Both the position numbers and the translations under genes were made by a program. Shown here one piece after another: positions 21,516-34,709 of a stretch of DNA of 64,000 nt. Positions within the stretch are counted from its first letter, which is position 1. Each line of letters starts with the position of its first letter. This DNA comes from Symsagittifera roscoffensis (taxonomy: Eukaryota; Xenacoelomorpha; Acoela; Convolutidae). The DNA lies in NCBI RefSeq assembly GCF_963678635.1, contig NC_087070.1, positions 32,790,695-32,854,694 on the forward strand, written 5' to 3'. The notes under the pieces were generated by a model. It saw only the letters and a list, made by a program, of their open reading frames with translations. It searched no databases and had not been told where the DNA came from.

Positions 21516-21832
21516 AGAAATCCGCACCCAGTGCAGCAAAGATCAACAAGGCTAGCTAGACCTGGGAAGTTTTGTTGATCTTGCTGGAGACCTGATATGG
21601 GGATAAAAGGCCTGTACTTGAAAATGACCTCGAATAGAACATTTGAGCAAACAAAACTGTGTTTTTAACTGATGTTATCTGATATATTATAATCAATTAA
21701 ATACTATAAATTGCGAAAATTAATTAATCGATTAGGTTGCGATTAGATAAATGAGCAGGTGGATGCCAATTTTAAATTAGTGTTTGGCTTTCGAGTGACA
21801 ATTGTATATCGTGCTGTATTTTTTGGGGAAAT
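21516..21832. other. Left flank of the LTR element
   Basis: AT-rich sequence with no gene. It ends in ...ggggaaat immediately before the 5' LTR. The terminal AAAT recurs directly after the 3' LTR and is the probable target-site duplication. Confidence 0.6.
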
Positions 21833-22223
21833 TGGAACCTGATCTAAACAATATTTTATGATTGGATAAATTAGATATTTTACCACTGTAAAGTATTTAA
21901 TATTAACCAATCATGATCCATCTAACTAACAACCCACTTATTTGTTTTTCAGCACCAGAGAGATTTGAATTTAACTTAGAAATTAGTTGTCTCTCCAAGA
22001 GAACTTCAGCAGCCGCAACAAACCAGTATACCCTAGATCTATTGAGCCTAGCAGAGACTAGTTAAACACCCTGAGACTAGAAAGTAAAAGAGTAAGATTA
22101 GGATCGGTATTAGACTAAGAAGTTGCACGAATCTATCCGGCCGAAAATAAGATAGCGTGACGAGCAGACGGTGTACCCTATCCGAAATTACTCTATGAGT
22201 TAACCACATTGGTCATAACTCAT
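21833..22223 (+). repeat. 5' long terminal repeat
   Basis: 391 bp, TGGAACC...AACTCA. Matches 41868-42276 throughout, with roughly ten substitutions and one 18-20 bp gap: the 5' arm of a perfect hairpin present in the 3' LTR is missing here. Preceded by AAAT. Confidence 0.93.
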
Positions 22224-22225
22224 CT

Positions 22226-22240
22226 GGTGCGACCATAAGT
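22226..22240 (+). promoter_or_regulatory. Probable tRNA primer-binding site
   Basis: TGGTGCGACCATAAG begins two bases after the 5' LTR. The TGG start is the complement of a tRNA CCA end, and position directly behind the LTR is where minus-strand priming occurs. I cannot name the tRNA from sequence alone. Confidence 0.65.
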
Positions 22241-23470
22241 CTCGAATAAGACCTTAATAGCTTAGAATTAACCAAAAATAGATTAGAATTTAGACAAAAC
22301 ATTTTCAAAATGTTATACGATAATAATTTAATCGAAATGTCTCTACGACTCAATAGATCAGAGCCGATATTCCGAACGATAATAGAACTACCCGGAATTG
22401 GAAGAAGACCTCGAACAAGAGACGACACACGACAAAGTAGAAATTTACCAAACAGTTTTATGATCGTACGGCAAAAGCCAACACAAACTTTTATATTTAG
22501 AATCTTATTAGCAATGACTTTAGATTTTCATCTGCAAACATAAAATTTTGAAGTCAATCTTCATGATCATTTCAGGCGCTAAACAAAATTATTAATATAC
22601 AATAACGATTGATAGAAAGATCTCAGATCGTTTTCTTAATTTCTGCAGTCTTATATAAAACATGTTTGAAAAATATTTATTGAAAATGAAAATAAAAATT
22701 AGTGGCATGACAATAAATTGTTAAAAATCATAAAATCATCTGTTGTCGCAGCTTCATCACCTAAACATAACAGCAATCATAAGCTCACTAATATCATTAA
22801 AAAACTAAATATTTTTCCTAAATAAATTTAAACCAAATTAAACTTAAATTCACTTAATTTTAACATTAGATCATCAAGACTTATCCTTGGATCTCAATAA
22901 ATTTTCTATCTCACTAAATTTAAAACCTGATCATCAAGGCCTATCCTTGGATCAAAAAGAACAATTTTGTTCTCCCCCAACCACTTAACAAGTGTCTAAC
23001 GACATCAAACGTCGATTCACTATCCAACCTTTCCAAAAAGACCCAAGACTAATAGAAATTTTTAAATAAAACTAACCATTCAAATTAGGATAAACAGTGA
23101 AGAACTTCGGTTATTCATCCTTCACTTGAACCCTCCTCTTACCAGACCCAGGATAGATCTTAGATTTAGTAAGTTTAAAATAGTACCTAACGAACTACTT
23201 GCGTTCTAATTATACCTGAACCTTGTGGATCGATTTACTATTCTCCAACCCTTGAACACAATCACTAGCCCTAAGTAAGATTAAGTAAGTTAACACCTTA
23301 GCTTAGACTAACCACGAGAAAGTAAAAAATCATTCCTCGGAATCGATATACTTTTCTCTCCAACCCTAAATAAAAAGACCCAGGTTAAGCTAACCAAAAA
23401 ATCGTAAGGACTAACAGTCTAAGAAAATAGAAATACCTAACAACTTTTTGCATATCTCATCCTAAACCTT
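22241..23470 (+). other. Leader region of the LTR element
   Basis: About 1.2 kb between primer site and the first frame, with no domain-bearing ORF. Pairs of related phrases (gatcatcaagacttatccttgg / gatcatcaaggcctatccttgg near 22871 and 22931) and several GTAAGT/CTAAC strings are present. It may hold the packaging signal and splice donors used for downstream genes. That is inference. Confidence 0.5.
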
Positions 23471-23847
23471 ATGTCATTCAAAAATCTAGGAAACAAACAA
23501 ACAATAGTTTTACACAACTGTGAGATAGATAACAAAAAATACGATCTTGTCATCACACCTCATACACAAACAGTTGGATACATTAGAACAAAACAACAAA
23601 CAATAAAAAGAAAAACAACAAACAAAGACAAATCACACGAAAAATTTTTTCAAAAAATAGAAACCTATTTTCAGAATCAGAAGCCAGCAATTTAGATGAA
23701 CTCTACAAATTAAAAGAATCAATTGATAAAAATTGGCCCATTCACGATCAATTATATTTTTCCGATTCAGAAACAACTTCAAATTCATCAAAAAGAGGAA
23801 AAAGAAGAAAAAAAGCAATACAAACACAAACCAGTACACTTGCATAA
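23471..23847 (+). pseudogene. Small basic ORF upstream of gag
   Basis: A frame starting at ATG 23471 runs 75 codons. A one-base shift near 23645 would continue into an acidic stretch (SEASNLDELYKLKESIDK) and a nuclear-localisation-like KRGKRRKK, ending at TAA near 23847. The basic cluster suggests a nuclear or RNA-binding accessory protein, but no family is recognised, and the need for a frameshift lowers confidence. It precedes the gag start by about 60 bp. Confidence 0.35.
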
Positions 23848-23906
23848 TTGGAATCAATCAATTAGACACATTGATAGTTATATATTAACAGTCATCAAAC
23901 GAAAAA

Positions 23907-25203
23907 ATGAGCCACACTCAAAGTGACGAGAGTCCATATGACGAAGAGACTTACCCCTTCCTCATAGATGCACCCGATAATAGGGGGCAACATGATTTTT
24001 GCAAAAATTTACTCGTAAATTTGTTTGAACCCGGAATCAGTCCACGCAAAGCAGAATTCCTAGATGTAAAAACCAAAAGACAAATTATTGAACATTATTT
24101 GAAAGATATATGTAACTTAACACAACAATATGGAATCTACACCATTGAATTCAGCATACCAAATACGAATCATCGTAAATACGTAATTCAAACAGATGAT
24201 CTTGAATTAGAATTTTCAAAAGTATTCTTAGAATATATCAAAAGCATGCAATATCATAATTCACAAAGAGCAAACTCTATATTCACTAACGAAGTTTTTG
24301 CAATAAAATATACCTATATTTCTATATTAGAAAAAACCGAATTTCAAAGTATCTCACCAACTGAAACATCCAAACATACAAAAGTACGACAAGAAATCAC
24401 ATTATTTTCAACTTTTCTTCATATAATTAAAGAATATTTCACTAAAGACGATGTTTCACAACACACAAAACATGACTTACAAAAAATGTTGGCATGGTTT
24501 ATAATAGATTATTTCACACATAATTTAGACTTAATTTCACAAGCAAGAAAAAATTTTAGACCTCAAAATCCAAATGATGATACTGCCATTACAGAACAAT
24601 CAGACTACGTTTGGGACCCTGAATGGTCTCATCCTACATTTATAAATATCCCATAATCTATTTCAAGTCAAGCAATAAGTACAAAATCTTACCACAGAGT
24701 TTATGTAAAAGTAGTACCACTAACCATTGATGCAACACCATTAAACTACAATACATTTTTACCTGATACACGAAATAACAGTTTAAATTTGACCGTCATA
24801 CACAATGAAAACCTTAATGGAACTAGAAATCTTACACAACAAGATATTCAAACACCATCACACTTCATAAATGAAGAAACTGTCCAAACAACAACAACTA
24901 CAATACAAATACACAACTACAAAGTATTTCACCAATACATCCAAATTTATCAACACCAAGAAATACAAATACTTCACTGGCACAAGTAACCTTACAGTCA
25001 ACCGTTAAACCTTCGGTTGCTCCAAAATATTCACATATGGATTATCAAACATATAGACCCATGACAGTACCACCAAAATCACGAAAAACGTTCACAAGAA
25101 ACACTTTTGCAGAACACAATTATAATTATGCACATTCGTCAAAAACAAACTACCCCCACGAAAAAATAATAATCATGTATGCTCTCACTATTGGGATAAC
25201 CCA
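23907..25203 (+). pseudogene. Gag N-terminal region (or separate ORF)
   Basis: ATG 23907 opens 249 codons ending in TAA 24654. The same frame is open again to about 24890. A shift there leads into PHPNLSTPRN-type Pro/Asn/Thr-rich text, and another shift near 25165 leads directly into the gag frame at 25204. Because sense-like text is continuous across these breaks, I read 23907-27070 as one gag polyprotein of about 1,050 residues. The 249-codon part is acidic at its start (DESPYDEETY) and otherwise helical, and matches no matrix protein I know. A stand-alone gene is the alternative. Confidence 0.55.
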
Positions 25204-27070
25204 ATGACAACAACCAACTCAGTAAGTTTTCGAACTAATTCACATCCTCCACAGGATCATAGTGAAAATTACCCATTCTTTCAACAAAATAAAAATAAAA
25301 AGCAAGCACCTCATCATACAGATTACTTATCATCTGATGATGATTATTTACAACCAGACATTTTTGCACCATATACCCAAGAATATCGCACACAAGGATC
25401 GCAACGACCTCATACATATAATAGAATTTTTTCTCCAAACCCAACAGATACACGAAATCAACAACCAATACATATGCCAAATCCAACTAATACACAATCT
25501 TTTCAACCGATTCAACCACAAAACCCAATGACTATACACTCGTATCAACCAACTCAAATGCAAAATGAAATACCACTTCCATATTATCTTCAGCAACACG
25601 AAATAACAAAAAACCAACTTTCAAATTTTACGCAAATGCCAAATGCCGCAGAATCACTACAAATGACAATGAATCCATACCTCATGGGTGGATCATCAAT
25701 AACGTCAAATAAACCACTGATGGTATTTACAGGAACAGATCCTGAAAATTCTGTAGAAGATTATTTAAATGCAGTAACAGCAATATTAATTTTAAATATA
25801 GGACCTGAACCAATTAATACGCCACTACATCAAAATTGGATACATAGACGCACAGCATTGATACAAACAACCTTAGATGGCGCAGCTCAAAAATGGTTTT
25901 CAGTATTACCTATAGAAATAAAATCAGACTGGAAAAGATTTACACAAGAATTTTCAAAAGTGTTTGACTCCGAAGGAAATAAACAACACCAAAGAGTTCT
26001 ATGAAAATGAAATTCGCAGATTACCAAATGAAACCATCAAACAATTAGCAGTACGTATCAAAACACTAGTACGAAATGCATATTCACTTAATACACATGA
26101 CTATAAAAACACAAAAATGACAGAAATTTTAATGATGACCTTAACACCTCAATTAAGGAAAATAGCAATAAAAAAGAGAGCATCTCATCCTTCCTCAATT
26201 CGAGAGCCAGATTTAGATTTTCGAAAACTAGTAGACAAACTAGAGCAAGCGGAAATCACAATGAAACTTGAAGAAACAGAAAATCTAAAACTACAATATG
26301 TTAATCGAATTGAAACAAACACTACATATATAAATAACATACACGAATCAGATACAGACCTAGTTGAAAAAATCACTGAAATACTAAATATTTATGAAAA
26401 ACACCCAAATTTTAAAGGCAAACCATCTTTCAAAAAATGGTGTAATTATTGCCGACAATACGGACACAGTATTTCCGAATGCAGACAAAAACAACAAGAT
26501 AACCAAAACAAACCTCAAAAGCATAAAGAACCAAATAAATCGTTCTATCAATATATGAAAAAAGATCAAAATCTACCAAACAAAAATATATACAGTAATA
26601 ACAGTTCAGGAAAACCACTTCCGAACAACACCAATTACACAAGAAATCAATCACCATATAACTCAAGTTATAGAGGAAGATCACCAGAACGAAGAAATAC
26701 ACAGAATTCTTCACAAAATAATTATAATCGATCAAATAGTCAAAATAACTATTCGAGATCAAATTACAATGCAACACATTTTGTTTCAAGATCCAGTTCC
26801 CAATCAAACCCAAGGAATAAACACTATTTCAATAATCAATCACGAAACTCATCATACAACCGAAATAGAAACTATTCACATAATCGAAATAGAAGTTATT
26901 CGAACAATCGAAATCAGAATTACCCGAACAATCGATCAAGAAATAACTCGTATAATAGATCAAACTATCGCAGATCAAATGACAATTATCAAAACAGATC
27001 ACGGAATAATTCACAAAATCGAAATTCAAGTTATAATAATCAGTCACCACATAGGAATAATAACCTATAA
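25204..27070 (+). pseudogene. Gag: capsid and nucleocapsid
   Basis: Structural protein that would assemble the particle and bind RNA. The first 170 residues are Gln/Asn/Pro-rich. A capsid-type domain follows (MVFTGTDPENSVEDYL; WIHRRTALIQTTLDGAAQKW; WKRFTQEFSKVF), which is the retrotransposon gag signature. A one-base frameshift at about 25975 joins it to the frame 25964-27070. That frame holds the rest of the capsid and one zinc knuckle C-x2-C-x4-H-x4-C (CNYCRQYGHSISEC, near 26443-26484). The last 180 residues are a striking Asn/Arg/Ser/Tyr repeat (NRNRNYSHNRNRSYSNNRN) likely to bind RNA or phase-separate. Confidence 0.85.
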
Positions 27071-27320
27071 AATAATTCTAAACATCGATACAGAAGTAGT
27101 ACACCAAAACATCAAAGACATATTAATCAAGTACAGTCAAATGAAGAAAAACATCAGACCCCCCAGGTATTGATGACACAGGAAGTAACGATTTACAACT
27201 AAATCAAATAAACTGTGGATCATCAGATACAGAAAGTGATACAGAAAATACCATCTCCGTAAATATGATAACAGTCGAAAACGACTACGAACCTATCATA
27301 TATGAACAACTTTTTACATA

Positions 27321-30300
27321 ACATAATGACCTCCTTCACAATTATTATATTGAACCCATCAATACTACACGAACTGCACAAGAAATAAACGAAATTAACA
27401 CGGTAAATAAACCCGATGAAAAAGACAAAATAAAATGTTTAAACAAAAATCATATTTATCAAAACATACAAAATAACAACCCAGAGAAAAAATTTGGACA
27501 ATACCATTTCTCTTAGAAAATCCAAGAAACAAAGATTTCAACCACCAGATCTTGAAATTGATTTTTTAATTGATTCAGGAGCAGAATCAAACATAATTAA
27601 TATTCCCACATGGAATGAAATCAAAATATTACATCCAAAATTAACGACTCTTGCAACCTCTAGTAAAATAGCAACAGCACAAGGATCAACATTAGTAAAT
27701 TATGGGAAAATCCAATTATTCTTTCTCCCCACAAGAACAATGGAACAAAATAAAATTCTAAACAAACCATTTAAACAAATATTTCATATTACTGATATTA
27801 AACACAATATCATTGGCATAACATTTATATCAAAATATATACCAACAATCAACATCTTGAATAGTAAAATACTAATCAAAGATAAATACACAAAAACAAA
27901 AAATACAGCTCTAGCATTTTTTAAAAGATTAAATAAACAACCACCATTCTTTTCAAAATTTTATCCAACTTATAACCAACAACGGAAACACCTGAAACCA
28001 CTATCAAGAAATATATATAACTTTTCAATAAAACAAGTCCACCAGCATGATAAAAGTCAAAATAAACAACAACTTTTTATGTCAGACTTTGAATTTAAAC
28101 CTATTTACAAGTTTTTCAAAATCACAATTTCATCTATAAAATATTTGAAAAACACGAATTCCGACATCATTTCGCTACACGTGTATAACAATATAACGTA
28201 TCAAGTAACATTACCATTAGGACTTTTAGGATATTGCAAAACAAACGCTACAATCTCACCCATACATGAAAAAGCATACCGCGTAAATAATATACTCCAA
28301 TTATTAGATATTTGCCAATCCACAATTCTTAACGAAGAATTATCAATAAATAACATAATAAGCAATGAAAAGAGAAACACAGATTACTTCATAAAAACAC
28401 CATATTGTAAACCGACATTCAATATAACAAATTACACAAAAGAACAACAACAATTTTTAACGATGTTTAACTTTGAACACTCACAAATCACACAAATCGA
28501 ATTTGACAAACTAGCAAAACAACTATTAAAATATTCAACAGTCTGCGCAACATCAAAATTTGATGTTGGGAAAATCAGTTCAGCACTACCTCTCCCGTTA
28601 AAACCTGACGCAGTTTTCAAAAAACAAAGAGCTAGTAAAGTACCAATTCCTTTACATGACAAAGTAAACAGATTACTTGATATTTTAGAACAATACAAAA
28701 TTATCTCACCAGTAAATAAAGAAGAACAACCAAAAGGTAACACATTTATTAACCCTGTTATCATCCTAGCAAAAGGAGAATCATTAAAAATAGTTTTAGA
28801 CGCTAGATACCTCAATTCACTAATAGACGAATCAAAATGCAATTGGCCTATTGAACCAATACAAGTTATTTTAACAAAAATAAACGGAAAATACTTTGAC
28901 GGAAAATACATAATGACACTCCTTCACAATTATTATATTGAACCCATCAATACTACACAAACTGCCCAAGAAATAAACGAAATTAACACGGTAAATAAAC
29001 CCGATGAAAAAGACAAAATAAAATGTTTAAACAAAAATCATATTTATCAAAACATACAAAATAACAACCCAGAGAAAAAATTTGGACAATACCATTTCTC
29101 TTAGAAAATCCAAGAAACAAAGATTTCAACCACCAGATCTTGAAATTGATTTTTTAATTGATTCAGGAGCAGAATCAAACATAATTAATATTCCCACATG
29201 GAATGAAATCAAAATATTACATCCAAAATTAACGACTCTTGCAACCTCTAGTAAAATAGCAACAGCACAAGGATCAACATTAGTAAATTATGGGAAAATC
29301 CAATTATTCCTTCTCCCCACAAGAACAATGGAACAAAATAAAATTCTAAACAAACCATTTAAACAAATATTTCATATTACTGATATTAAACACAATATCA
29401 TTGGCATAACATTTATATCAAAATATATACCAACAATCAACATCTTGAATATTAAAATACTAATCAAAGATAAGTACACAAAAACAAAAAATACAGCTCT
29501 AGCATTTTTTAAAAGATTAAATAAACAACCACCATTCTTTTCAAAATTTTATCCAACTTATAACCAACAACGGAAACACCTGAAACCACTATCAAGAAAT
29601 ATATATAACTTTTCAATAAAACAAGTCCACCAGCATGATAAAAGTCAAAATAAACAACAACTTTTTATGTCAGACTTTGAATTTAAACCTATTCACAAGT
29701 TTTTCAAAATCACAATTTCATCTATAAAATATTTGAAAAACACGAATTCCGACATCATTTTGCTACACGTGTATAACAATATAACGTATCAAGTAACATT
29801 ACCCTTAGGACTTTTAGGATATTGCAAAACAAACGCTACAATCTCACCCATACATGAAAAAGCATACCGCGTAAATAATATACTCCAATTATTAGATATT
29901 TGCCAATCCACAATTCTTAACGAAGAATTATCCATAAATAACATAATAAGCATTGAAAAGAGAAACACAGATTATTTCATAAAAACACCATATTTTAAAC
30001 CGACATTCAATATAACAAATTACACAAAAGAACAACAACAATTTTTAACGATGTTTAATTTTGAACACTCACAAATCACACAAATCGAATTTGACAAACT
30101 AGCAAAACAACTATTAAAATTTTCAACAGTCTACGCAACATCAAAATTTGATGTTGGGAAAATCAGTTCATCACTACCTCTCCCGTTAAAACCTGACGCA
30201 GTTTTCAAAAAACAAAGAGCTAGTAAAGTACCAATTCCTTTACATGACAAAGTAAACAGATTACTTGATATTTTAGAACAATACAAAATTATCTCACCAG

Positions 30301-30485
30301 TAAATAAAGAAGAACAACCAAAAGATAACACATTTATTAACCCTGTTATCATCCTAGCAAAAGGAGAATCATTAAAAATAGTTTTAGACGCTAGATACCT
30401 CAATTCACTAATAGACGAATCAAAATGCAATTGGCCTATTGAACCAATACAAGTTATTTTAACAAAAATAAACGGAAAATACTTT
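27321..30485 (+). repeat. Tandem duplication of protease-RT segment (2 x 1,588 bp)
   Basis: Unit 1 is 27321-28897 and unit 2 is 28908-30485. The 10-bp joint repeats the adjacent CGGAAAATAC, as if the copying enzyme slipped on that microhomology. Unit 1 breaks off at 'INGKYF', just before RT motif A. Unit 2 continues into the rest of the RT. The copies differ at roughly a dozen amino-acid positions and keep long open frames, so the duplication is neither brand new nor an obvious assembly collapse. Confidence 0.9.
27494..29104 (+). pseudogene. Protease and RT N-part, duplicated copy
   Basis: First copy of the pol start (536 codons open). It contains the retropepsin motif DFLIDSGAESNII with catalytic DSG, a flap and NIIGITFISKY distal region, a connector of about 180 residues, then the RT fingers (VPIPLHDKVNRLLDILEQYK; NPVIILAKGESLKIVLDARY). 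It stops before RT motif A and reads into duplicated pre-pol sequence, so it can make no complete RT. A free protease copy is conceivable. Confidence 0.85.
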
Positions 30486-33400
30486 ACAACCGCAGATATG
30501 AATAGTGCATACAATCAAATGCCACTAGATGAACAATCACGACGTTGAAAACAATTTGTTATTGGAAATCAACAATATGAATTCAACCGCCTATTCTATG
30601 GAATTTCCATAGGACCAGCAGCATTTTCAGCTTTTATGAGCAAAATTTTTAGACCACTAATACTCAAGAAAAACCCAATCACCTATTTAGACGATGTTTT
30701 TATGCAATCACAGACAAAAGAAGAAATGTTTACAGTTTTAGAACACTATTATAAAATACTTCAGAACGAAAATCTGAAGGCTGCAACCGATAAATCACAC
30801 TTCTTTTTAACACGAGTTAAATTTTTAGGACATAATATAGAAAAAAACACAATCACTCCATTAAAATCACGCATTGATGCTATTCAAAAACATCAACCAC
30901 CAATAAACAAAAAGAAAATCCAAGAATTCCTTGGAATGTTAAATTTCTTAAGCAAGTACGTTTATAAAACGCAATTATACTTAAGACCGTTCTATAATAT
31001 CCTCAGACAATAAAATAATTTTGAATGGACCACTGAACATCAAACACGATTTGAAGAAATTAAAAAACTTTTAACTGAACAAATTTCAAACACAATTCCA
31101 GATCCAAATCAACCATTCTATGCAATGTGCGATGCCTCAAATTTTGGCATCGGCGCAGCATTACTACAATCACACAGTGGTACAAATAAAATGAATTTTA
31201 TATCAGCAAATTCCCGATTATTCACTCAAGCAGAGCTACGACTCTCGACTCTAATGAGAGAATGTACAGCTATAATTTATACACTTACAGAATATGAATT
31301 TCTGATACTTGGATCAAAACATCCAACAGTTCTATTCACAGATCATAAACCAATCATTTTTCTCTTTACACAAAAGTCAAATCCCAATCACCGAGTTTAT
31401 AGACTTCAATTAATTCTAATGAAATTTCTAAACTTACATATAGTTTGGACAGCAGGAAATAATCTTGCATTACCAGATACATTAAGTCTAAATACACCAC
31501 CTGAATTACTTACACGAAAAACTACAGTTGAAATACCCAAAAATATAAAATTTTACCTTGCAAAAGACGAAATATCAACCCGACTAGAATGCAAATATGC
31601 AGTAAAAACTGACATTGAACAATCACAAATAAATAACCTACAACATTTCCCACTTTACTTAGATTGCCAAAATAATCACTATGAAGTTGATCTACTAGGA
31701 ACATCAACTTTCAAACCAATTCCATACTCACAATGGATAAAAAATAACACCCAACAAAAACGAATAAAACACAGCTCACATAAAAAAGACCTTTTTCCGT
31801 TAATTGAAAAAGAAAATTTAACTGATAAAATAAAATTATCAGGACCACAAACAAATGATTCAAAATACACAATAAATCAAGTCTTTGACCTCCATGAGCC
31901 ACTTGACACAATTCCCCTATCTAAATTAGAAATTGAAAATATTTTTCTCTCTCCAACAGATAAAATTACAATTGAAATCTTGAAACAATATCAAATTCTT
32001 GACCCAGTAATTAGACAACTAAAATCATGGCACAAATACAAAACTAAGCCCGTAAAGGCAGATACCACAATTTTAGGAAATAAAACACTCCTCCGATATT
32101 TCCGAAAATTTGATCATACAACAATTAATGAAAACACAGACCTTCTAGAATACCAATTTAATGACTCTAAAGTTCCTTGTCTCCCTCTAATAGCTTTTAA
32201 CATTTCACATACACAAAACACTAAAGGACACTCTGGATCAGAGAAAACATAATCAAATTTTACACAAAATTTTTACCTTCCAAATGCACCAATTTGGCTA
32301 AAAGTACTATGCAATGATTGTATAGTATGTCAGCTAAATAAACCTTATCCAAATCAAAAACAAATAGCACAAAAACAAGATTTTAAAGGACAAAGTTTAT
32401 ATTTTAACCATCGTATTTCATTCGATACAAAAGGACCAATTTCACCATCCTCTGAAGGAAACTCCTACATTATGGTAATTGTTGATGCATTTACACATTA
32501 TGTAGCACTCAACCCAGTACCACATTATAACGCTTATTATGCTTACACAACACTTTATGAACACTGGATAGCTAAATTCGGATTACCCGAAATCTTAGTT
32601 ACAGACAACGGTACAGAATTCATAAATAATGAAATCATCACACTATGTCACTTATATAACATCAAACACAAACCGCGTACATCTCATGCACCTTGGACAA
32701 ACGGTTTAGTCGAAGGTATGAATTGTTCACTACAAGAAAATCTTAGATGTATCATAAATGGAAATGATACAAGATACACAGAATGGTCAGCAAATGTAAA
32801 ATTATTTCCCTTAGCATATAATTCACAAATTACGACAACTCTAGGAATGTCACCATACAAAATGGTTTTTAATCAAAAGCCACGTAAACCAATTATGTTT
32901 ACAGCAAACTCTCATAAAAATGCACAAGGTCATTGCCAGCCAAATAAAGACTCAGTTTGTTATAACCTACCTTTTTTTACACGCATGATGAAGATCATTT
33001 TCATCACCCACAAATCCTTAAATTAGCCTCCGGTACACATACCGAATGGATTTTAAATAGAGATAAAAAACACAATGAAATTTATCAAAGAATAACAAAA
33101 AAATTGTTACAAAGGCAAAACATTAACGAACAAATTAATTCACGCTTTACACCAGCATCAGATTTAAAAATTGGAACATTTGTCTTAATATCTAATTTTA
33201 ATACACAAAAAGGAATTTCTAAAAAAATTACAACCCCTTCGCAAATTGCCAAACCCACTGACGTCACATATAAAATCACCGATTCAGACCAAAAAGAAAT
33301 TGTTCAACATCGGAACAATCTATTGCCTTACTACCCAAAAGAATAAGCACTACGCGAATTAACTCAATTATATTCTTTCACGGGTTTAAAAGTTATTCAA

Positions 33401-33687
33401 AATCACCCACATACGGAAAATGAAATAAATAAACAAAACGACATTCACCTTGAAAAACAAAATGAAAAACCAACTACAACCCAAAACAATACAAAAAAGC
33501 TAGATCAAAGAATACCTAAAAAAAAAAAAATAGCAAAATGATAGAAAAAATTATACCACAAGAACAAGTCAAGAAATCAGAACATAGAGAGTCATCACGA
33601 CTTAGAAATCAACCACGTAAAAACTACAAAACATTCATCCCACAATCTAAAATATTAAAGAAAGTTGAATTTCAAAAACAGCTTTAA
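29082..33687 (+). pseudogene. Pol: protease, RT, RNase H, integrase
   Basis: One frame from 29082 to 33026, with in-frame stops at 30546 (TGA), 31011 (TAA) and 32250 (TAA), then a shift to the frame at 33104. Protease LIDSGAESN; RT with ADMNSAYNQM (motif A), FGIS-like FYGISIGPAAF, and TYLDDVF (catalytic YxDD, about 30690). RNase H: MCDASNFGIGAALLQ, E of LMRECTAI, FTDHKP. Integrase: CNDCIVCQ zinc Cys pair, D in SFDTKGP, TDNGTEF and TNGLVEG giving exactly D-x35-E. The C-terminal module is IGTFVLISNF...VTYKITD (33104-33346). A basic tail (RLRNQPRKNYKTF) ends near 33687. It is inactive as it stands. Confidence 0.9.
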
Positions 33688-33689
33688 AT

Positions 33690-34280
33690 TAAAATTTAAT
33701 AATCTTTGCACCTCTGAAACATTTTGAACTTTCATTTTTCAAAATAACATGCTGACAAACACGCAACGATTCTAGTTTAAATTTAGCCAATAGGATTCCT
33801 TCAATCCATCCCCTTCTATAACTCTAACACCAACTTATTAGCCGAAAAATATTCAACTCCAGGCATATCTATAACTATAACTTTGCAACCTCCAGGTCAG
33901 AAATAAGCAACTTGCTAAAACTTGACAACTAAAATAAATACCACCATAATATTACAACCCTCCCCTATCTAATAACGCAAAGATCAACAAAATATTGCCA
34001 ACTCAGACCTCAAAAACCCTCCAACCAAAACTCACAAATTAGCCTAAAGTAAAAAAGGACCATAATCATATAGCCTAAAGTACAAAATTCTCAAAAATAC
34101 CCCAGATCATCTGACAAACAAAAAATAAAGCAAAGAAGATCTCTCAAACACCATAAAATTAGCCCCCAACAACTTTTCACAAAACTCAACACACTTGTCA
34201 AAAAATCAATAAATAACTCGACCACACTTGAAAATCGCCCCAAACAACAAAAAATATTCGACCAAGAAATCATTTCTTAA
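33690..34280 (+). other. Spacer between pol and the 3' gene cluster
   Basis: About 590 bp of AT-rich, A/C-biased sequence without an ORF on the plus strand. This would be the place for a subgenomic splice acceptor feeding the downstream genes. Several pyrimidine-AG sites exist, but none stands out. Confidence 0.45.
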
Positions 34281-34709
34281 ATGCTCTTCTCTCGATCAGT
34301 CAATATCTTTAAACATACAATTTTCAACATTTTTATAAACTTTTTTACAATACTTAAACTTTTATTCATATTTCTCTTTGATACCTTTGAAGCCTTTATA
34401 ATAATTTTAATCATTTTTTGCAATATATTTTTATTTTTCTACTCCCTATTTGAAATATATCTCCAACTTTCCCAAATCATTGACCATATTCACAGGTACA
34501 ATAAACCAAAGTTTATTTAAATGATACGAACCATTTTTAGTAAAACAGATATTTTTTTACTATTTGTAATTTTTATAACATTTTTATCATCCCTAATATT
34601 GACAATATGCAAATGTATAAAAAAGGCAATCATAACATTCGCCTTAGCAACAATCCTTTTAATTCTTTTCCTTGAAGAATACTACAATAAACAGAAATTT
34701 TTTCACTAA
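34281..34709 (+). CDS. Small membrane ORFs (possibly one protein split by TAA)
   Basis: Two same-frame stretches: 34281-34520 (79 aa) and 34521-34709 (62 aa), the second ATG immediately after the first TAA. The first has one long or two short Phe/Leu/Ile-rich membrane segments (residues 15-60). The second has one strong segment (about 10-30) followed by CKCIKK and another hydrophobic stretch. They could be accessory membrane proteins (viroporin- or leader-like), or a single protein with a stop mutation. No family is recognised. The 3' end overlaps the proline-rich ORF by 38 bp. Confidence 0.5.

Noticed and set aside
26185-26813. Minus-strand hydrophobic ORFs inside the LTR element (26185-26813, 28432-28911, 35231-35686, 38452-38703)
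   Set aside because: Antisense shadows of gag, pol, Pro-rich ORF and accessory ORF. Composition reflects A/C-biased sense codons.
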